From NCBI RefSeq assembly GCF_006715095.1, contig NZ_VFMO01000001.1, positions 3,224,001 to 3,288,000 on the forward strand: DNA of 64,000 bases, in the 5' to 3' direction. The notes under the pieces are model-generated. The model saw only the letters and a program-made list of their open reading frames with translations, had not been told where the DNA came from and made no database searches. Source of the stretch: Yimella lutea. Its GTDB lineage: Bacteria; Actinomycetota; Actinomycetes; Actinomycetales; Dermatophilaceae. Every line of letters starts with the position of its first letter. The stretch's first letter is position 1. This document shows, piece by piece, positions 60,072 to 64,000 of the stretch. The translations under genes were made by a program, and so were the position numbers.

Positions 60072-60081
60072 CCTGAGCGCG
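60069..60081 (+). promoter_or_regulatory. Putative leaderless promoter of the NagZ-like gene
   Basis: TAGCCT at 60069-60074, exactly 7 bases before the ATG; no ribosome site. Overlaps the end of the preceding gene. Confidence 0.45.
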
Positions 60082-61329
60082 ATGATCAGAACCGTCTCCG
60101 TCCTCACCGTCAGCGCTCTCGCCCTATCGGCGTGCAGCGGCGACCCCGGCGGCCCGTCCGCCGGGACGACGTCGCCGGGAACCGCCGCGGTGACACCCAC
60201 GACCTCTCTTTCGTCCGGCACGTCCTCGGTCGAACCGACGCCGAAGCCTTCGTCGACGACGTCACCGGGTGCATCCTGCGTGGACGGCCTGCTGCGATCT
60301 ATGTCGCCGGCACAGCGCGCCGGCCAACTGGTGATGGTCGGGCTGGACGCGAGCATGTCCGCCGAGTCACTCGACACGATGATCAAGGACCATCACATCG
60401 GCAACATGTTCTTCATCGGCGGCTGGCGCACGACCTCTCGAGTGAAAAGCACCTCCGATCACGTTCAAGCACAAGCGAATTCGTCGTCGCCGAAGAGTGT
60501 CGGGTTTTTGATCGCCGCCGACCAGGAGGGCGGCCAGGTTCAGCAGTTGAAGGGTGACGGCTTCTCTGCGCTCCCGTCGGCGCTGCGCCAGGGCACGATG
60601 TCGTCTGCGGACCGAGCCGCCGTCGCACGAACGATCGTCCGCGAACTGAAGGCGGTGGGCGTCAACGTCGACCTCGCCCCGGTCGCCGACACCGTGCCGC
60701 CGGCGAACCCGCGCTCCAACGAACCGATCGGACGCTGGGGTCGCCAATACGGGAACAACCCCGCGAAGGCCGGCTCCGCTGTCGCCGAGGTGGTGCGGAC
60801 GATGCAGGCGGGCGGCTTGCAGAGCACGCTCAAACACTTCCCCGGCCTCGGTCGGATCACCGGCAACACGGACTTCACCGCCGACGGCATCGTCGACGAC
60901 CAGACCTCGGCTGACGACGAATACCTGCGCCCCTTCCGCGACGGGATTGCCGCCGGTGCCCCGTTCGTCATGGTGTCGTCGGCCTACTACTCGAGGATGG
61001 ACGCCGAGAACCAGGCGATCTACTCGCCGAAGATCATCGACGGCGTGTTGCGCAGACAGCTCGGCTTCGGGGGAGTCGTAATGAGCGATGACCTGAATGC
61101 CGTTGCGGTACGTGATCTTCCGGCCGGTGAACGCGTGGTCAAGATGGTGCGCGCGGGCGGCGATGTGGCGCTCACCGGACTCGCGTCCGCGGCGCCGCTC
61201 ATGGCGAGGGCACTGACCGCCGAAGCCGCGAAGGACCCTGTTTTCCGGGCGAAGCTGAACGCGTCGGTGAAACGGGTACTGATGGCCAAGACCGCGATGG
61301 GCCTGACGTCCTGCTCGGGGCGCGAGTAG
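60082..61329 (+). CDS. Glycoside hydrolase family 3 lipoprotein (beta-N-acetylhexosaminidase type)
   Basis: 415 residues. Lipoprotein signal with lipobox LSAC (Cys18), Ser/Thr/Pro-rich spacer to residue ~65, then a GH3 domain: IAADQEGGQVQQL, VNVDLAPVADT, STLKHFPGLGR, and nucleophile Asp in GVVMSDDLNAV. Resembles LpqI/NagZ-type enzymes that remove GlcNAc from cell-wall fragments. The GH3 His/Asp loop reads KHFPGLGRITGNTD, slightly different from E. coli NagZ. Confidence 0.88.
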   Translation: MIRTVSVLTVSALALSACSGDPGGPSAGTTSPGTAAVTPTTSLSSGTSSVEPTPKPSSTTSPGASCVDGLLRSMSPAQRAGQLVMVGLDASMSAESLDTMIKDHHIGNMFFIGGWRTTSRVKSTSDHVQAQANSSSPKSVGFLIAADQEGGQVQQLKGDGFSALPSALRQGTMSSADRAAVARTIVRELKAVGVNVDLAPVADTVPPANPRSNEPIGRWGRQYGNNPAKAGSAVAEVVRTMQAGGLQSTLKHFPGLGRITGNTDFTADGIVDDQTSADDEYLRPFRDGIAAGAPFVMVSSAYYSRMDAENQAIYSPKIIDGVLRRQLGFGGVVMSDDLNAVAVRDLPAGERVVKMVRAGGDVALTGLASAAPLMARALTAEAAKDPVFRAKLNASVKRVLMAKTAMGLTSCSGRE

Positions 61330-61336
61330 TCCGGAG

Positions 61337-62380
61337 TCAGACCGAGACCGTGCTGACCGGCAGGCTCGAGTCCGTGCCGAGGTCGAGGCTCGACGGCGTG
61401 AGTCCGCGAGCGACGACCTGGGCCCCGAGCGCTGCGACCATCGCCCCGTTGTCGGTGCACAGCCGGATCCGCGGGACGCGCAGGCTGATTCCGGCTGCGG
61501 CACAACGCTCTTCGGCCATCGTCCGCAACTGGGTGTTCGCGGTGACTCCTCCGCCGATCTGCAGATCCTTGATGCCGTGGTGCTCGCACGCGTCGATCGC
61601 CTTGCGAGTGAGCACGTCAGCCACGGCCGCCGAAAAGCTCGCGGCGACGTCGGCGAGCGGCACGTCCAGACCGTCGCGTTCGCGCTCCTGCACCCAGCGC
61701 ACGACCGCGGTCTTCAGGCCCGAGAACGAGAAATCGAAACGATGCTTCTCCATGTCGCGCGCCGACGTGAGACCCCGCGGGAAACGGATGGCGGTCGGAT
61801 CCCCTTGCTGCGCAAGCCGATCCAGGTGCGGTCCTCCCGGATAGGGCACACCGAGCACCCGCGCCACCTTGTCGTACGCCTCGCCGGCGGCGTCGTCGAT
61901 CGTCCGGCCCAGCGAAGTCACGTCGGACGCGATGTCGCGCACGATCAGCAGATCGGTGTGCCCGCCGGAGACCAGCAGGGCCATCGTCGGCTCCGGCAAC
62001 GGGCCGTGGTCGAGCACGTCGGCGCAGACGTGTGCACACAGGTGGTTCACCCCGTACAGCGGCTTGTCGAGCGCCCATGCGACCGCCTTTGCCGCCGAAA
62101 CCCCGACCATGAGCGCACCGGCGAGACCGGGTCCTGCAGTCACGGCCACCGCGTCGACGTCTGCGAGGGTGAGTCCGGCATCGTCGCATGCTCGCTCGAT
62201 GGTCGGGATGATCGCTTCGAGGTGTGCCCGACTGGCGACCTCGGGCACCACCCCGCCGAAACGGACGTGTTCGTCGACACTGCTGGCGAGGGAGTCGCCG
62301 AGCAACGTGGTGCCGCGTACGAGCGCAACTCCGGTCTCGTCGCAGGAGCTCTCGATCCCGAGAACGACAGGCTCACTCAT
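61337..62380 (-). CDS. tsaD: tRNA t6A37 threonylcarbamoyltransferase TsaD
   Basis: 347 residues from [20 protein letters not shown]. Metal-site HxxxH in [33 protein letters not shown], and CTDNGAM. Forms the t6A complex with TsaB and TsaE. Starts 8 bases before the rimI stop. Convergent with the GH3 gene, with a 7-base gap. Confidence 0.96.
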   Translation of the reverse strand: MSEPVVLGIESSCDETGVALVRGTTLLGDSLASSVDEHVRFGGVVPEVASRAHLEAIIPTIERACDDAGLTLADVDAVAVTAGPGLAGALMVGVSAAKAVAWALDKPLYGVNHLCAHVCADVLDHGPLPEPTMALLVSGGHTDLLIVRDIASDVTSLGRTIDDAAGEAYDKVARVLGVPYPGGPHLDRLAQQGDPTAIRFPRGLTSARDMEKHRFDFSFSGLKTAVVRWVQERERDGLDVPLADVAASFSAAVADVLTRKAIDACEHHGIKDLQIGGGVTANTQLRTMAEERCAAAGISLRVPRIRLCTDNGAMVAALGAQVVARGLTPSSLDLGTDSSLPVSTVSV

Positions 62381-62828
62381 CGTCTGCCTCCAGCAGCGCT
62401 CGCATGATGATCGCGTCGACACCGTCCGGCTGGTAGTAGCCGCGGCGCACGCTGATCTGCTCGAAACCGTTGCGGTCGTACAGCTTTCGCGCGGCAACGT
62501 TGTCGGCGCGGACCTCGAGCATCAGTGCCTCGGCGCCGGACGACACAGCCTCGGCGCGCATCCAGTCCAACAGTTCTTGCGACAGCCCGGAGCGACGTCC
62601 CCGGGGTCGGACGGCGATCGTCATCACGTCGGCGACATCGCCGGGACAGTCGACTCCCGCATACCCGACCACCCCCTCGTCGTCCTGCGCGATCAGGTAG
62701 CGACGCTGAGGACGACCGGCGAGCTCGGACCACCAGGTGGTCTCGCTCCACGCCTCGTGCCCGAAAAGCTCCCGGTCGATCCTGGTGAGTTCGGGGATGT
62801 CGCTCCAGTGCATCTCGCGCGTGATCAT
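62373..62828 (-). CDS. rimI: Ribosomal protein S18-alanine N-acetyltransferase-like GNAT
   Basis: 151 residues. GNAT acetyl-CoA loop [31 protein letters not shown], and the RimI end [14 protein letters not shown]. Sits between tsaB and tsaD as in other Actinobacteria. Overlaps tsaB and tsaD ends. Confidence 0.93.
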   Translation of the reverse strand: MITREMHWSDIPELTRIDRELFGHEAWSETTWWSELAGRPQRRYLIAQDDEGVVGYAGVDCPGDVADVMTIAVRPRGRRSGLSQELLDWMRAEAVSSGAEALMLEVRADNVAARKLYDRNGFEQISVRRGYYQPDGVDAIIMRALLEADDE

Positions 62829-63511
62829 GGCCGGCGCCGTTGTCCGGCAAGTGAGGTGAGCGCCGACTTCTGGCCGGCCGACGGGACGGCGTCCGGCTGC
62901 CGCAGATACAGGGGTTGCAACGGCAGCAGCTCCCCGCCGTCGCGCAGACGGGACCCGACCAGCAGGCCCAGGTGAGCGGCACTCACGTCGGCCGGCTCCA
63001 TCGCCGAGGCGAACACTTCGGGATAGAGCCTCGCTCCCCGGCCGGCCGCCGGCAGCACTCGAACCTCATCGGGGAGGCCTGCCGGTTTGTGCACCTGCGG
63101 CTCGCTCTCGCGTTCACCGCGCAGGTACCGCGCCCAGTAGACCTCCTTGCGACGTGCGTCGGTGGCGACGACGAACTCCTCCACGTCGCTCGTCGCGACT
63201 TGATGCGCGATGGCGTCGAGGCTGCAGACCCCGTGGGCCGGGACACCGAGAACATACGAGAGCGTGGCCGCCGTGGTGATTCCCACCCGCAGACCGGTGA
63301 ACGGACCGGGCCCGACGCCGACAGCGAGCGCCGTGACGTTCGCCCGGGTGACCCCGACCCCGTCGAACAGGTCACGAACGAGCGGCATCAGGATCTCGGT
63401 GTGGCGGCGCGCGTCGACGACGGTCTGCTCCGCGACGACCTCTGCACCGGACACCAGGGCGACGGTGACCGCCGAGGTCGAGGTGTCCAACGCCAGCAGC
63501 AGCCCACTCAT
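62825..63511 (-). CDS. tsaB: t6A modification protein TsaB
   Basis: 228 residues from MSGLLLALDTSTSAVTVAL. GVGPGPFTGLRVGITTA and ATDARRKEVYWARY are standard for TsaB, the inactive paralogue and activator of TsaD. ATG overlaps the tsaE stop. Confidence 0.94.
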   Translation of the reverse strand: MSGLLLALDTSTSAVTVALVSGAEVVAEQTVVDARRHTEILMPLVRDLFDGVGVTRANVTALAVGVGPGPFTGLRVGITTAATLSYVLGVPAHGVCSLDAIAHQVATSDVEEFVVATDARRKEVYWARYLRGERESEPQVHKPAGLPDEVRVLPAAGRGARLYPEVFASAMEPADVSAAHLGLLVGSRLRDGGELLPLQPLYLRQPDAVPSAGQKSALTSLAGQRRRP

Positions 63512-63978
63512 GACGCGACCTGCGCAGCAACCGATTCGAAGCGAGCGCCGTTGGGTCGCAACCGAATCGATCGGACCTCCGTCGACGTGTCCACATCGAT
63601 GACCAGTTCCAGACGCTTTTGGGACAGTTCCTCGGCCAGACCGGCACCCCACTCGATGACCGTCACCGCCTCGTCCAGTTCGGAGTCGAGGTCAAGGTCA
63701 TCCAGTTCGAGAGAGCCATCCAGGCGATACGCATCCACGTGCACCAACTCCGGACCGCCGACGAGCGAAGGATGGACGCGGGCGATCACGAAGGTGGGGG
63801 AAGTGATCGGTCCACGCACACCGAGTCCCTCGGCGATTGCCTGGGTCAACGTGGTCTTGCCCGCACCGAGGCCGCCGGTCAGCACGACGACGTCGCCGGC
63901 ACGCAGCAGCGCGCCAAGACGACGGCCCCAGGTCTGGGTCGCTTCACGATCGGGCAGCGTCACAGGCGGAAGGCTCAT
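63508..63978 (-). CDS. tsaE: t6A modification ATPase TsaE
   Basis: 156 residues. Walker A LTGGLGAGKTTLTQ, SPTFVIARVH (switch), VHVDAYRL, IEWG. ATPase that drives TsaBD turnover. Overlaps the upstream gene end by 4 bases (ATGA). Confidence 0.94.
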   Translation of the reverse strand: MSLPPVTLPDREATQTWGRRLGALLRAGDVVVLTGGLGAGKTTLTQAIAEGLGVRGPITSPTFVIARVHPSLVGGPELVHVDAYRLDGSLELDDLDLDSELDEAVTVIEWGAGLAEELSQKRLELVIDVDTSTEVRSIRLRPNGARFESVAAQVAS

Positions 63979-64000
63979 CGGGCCGCCTTCTGCTTCTTCT
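63975..64000 (-). CDS. 3' end of an upstream gene (window edge)
   Basis: Minus-strand reading KKQKAAR then TGA, with the TGA overlapping the tsaE ATG (ATGA). The tight coupling suggests a real gene continuing past the window. In many Actinobacteria tsaE follows alr, but a Lys-rich end of 7 residues cannot identify it. Confidence 0.4.

Overview
The window is high-GC DNA from an actinobacterium. Gene content and order point to the Micrococcales, perhaps the Dermacoccaceae; the family is an inference from synteny and style, not from a marker gene. Both ends carry gene blocks that keep their order across Actinobacteria. The first runs icd, mdh, folD-DUF3017, purH/purN, DUF6350, sucD-sucC, M23 peptidase, pcrA. 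The second runs guaA, GMC oxidoreductase, guaB3, guaB, rsdA-sigD, groEL-groES, then tsaD-rimI-tsaB-tsaE.

Layout. 1-18 kb: central carbon and purine/folate genes. These are a partial NADP isocitrate dehydrogenase, malate dehydrogenase, FolD, PurH under a ZTP riboswitch, a divergent PurN, succinyl-CoA synthetase with a stand-alone B12-binding protein upstream, an M23 peptidase and the PcrA helicase. 18-21.4 kb: a serine hydrolase followed by a decayed stretch with frame-shifted remains of an ogt DNA-repair gene and of a P-loop/PqqD-like gene. 21.4-39 kb: an alcohol-oxidation island built around mycofactocin. One arm, on the minus strand, encodes the precursor peptide MftA (too short for a routine ORF call), MftB, MftC, MftE, a mycofactocin-type SDR, MftF and MftD. 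The divergent arm encodes the nicotinoprotein alcohol dehydrogenase Mno, a MoxR AAA+ ATPase with a histidine-rich tail, a VWA protein and a methyltransferase matching MftM. A further minus-strand set encodes a GAF-domain regulator, an ExaC-like aldehyde dehydrogenase, a DUF779 protein, a second iron-type alcohol dehydrogenase and a histidine kinase/response regulator pair. The right border again carries an ogt remnant. 39-44.8 kb: glycosyltransferase, PIG-L deacetylase, LPG-synthase-type membrane protein, PAP2 phosphatase and sugar porter. 44.8-64 kb: guanine nucleotide genes, sigma-D/anti-sigma-D, chaperonin operon with a CIRCE operator, phosphoesterase, methyltransferase, NagZ-type lipoprotein and the t6A tRNA-modification genes.

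How the island should work (inference from known families): MftA is trimmed and modified by MftB/C/E/D, glycosylated by MftF and methylated by MftM to give a redox cofactor that re-oxidises the tightly bound NAD(H) of Mno and the SDR. Mno, or the second dehydrogenase, turns alcohol into aldehyde, and the ExaC-like enzyme turns aldehyde into acid. The mft and aldehyde dehydrogenase promoters share a GTTGCA operator-like motif next to a TAGCGT -10 element, so one regulator, probably the GAF protein, may control both.
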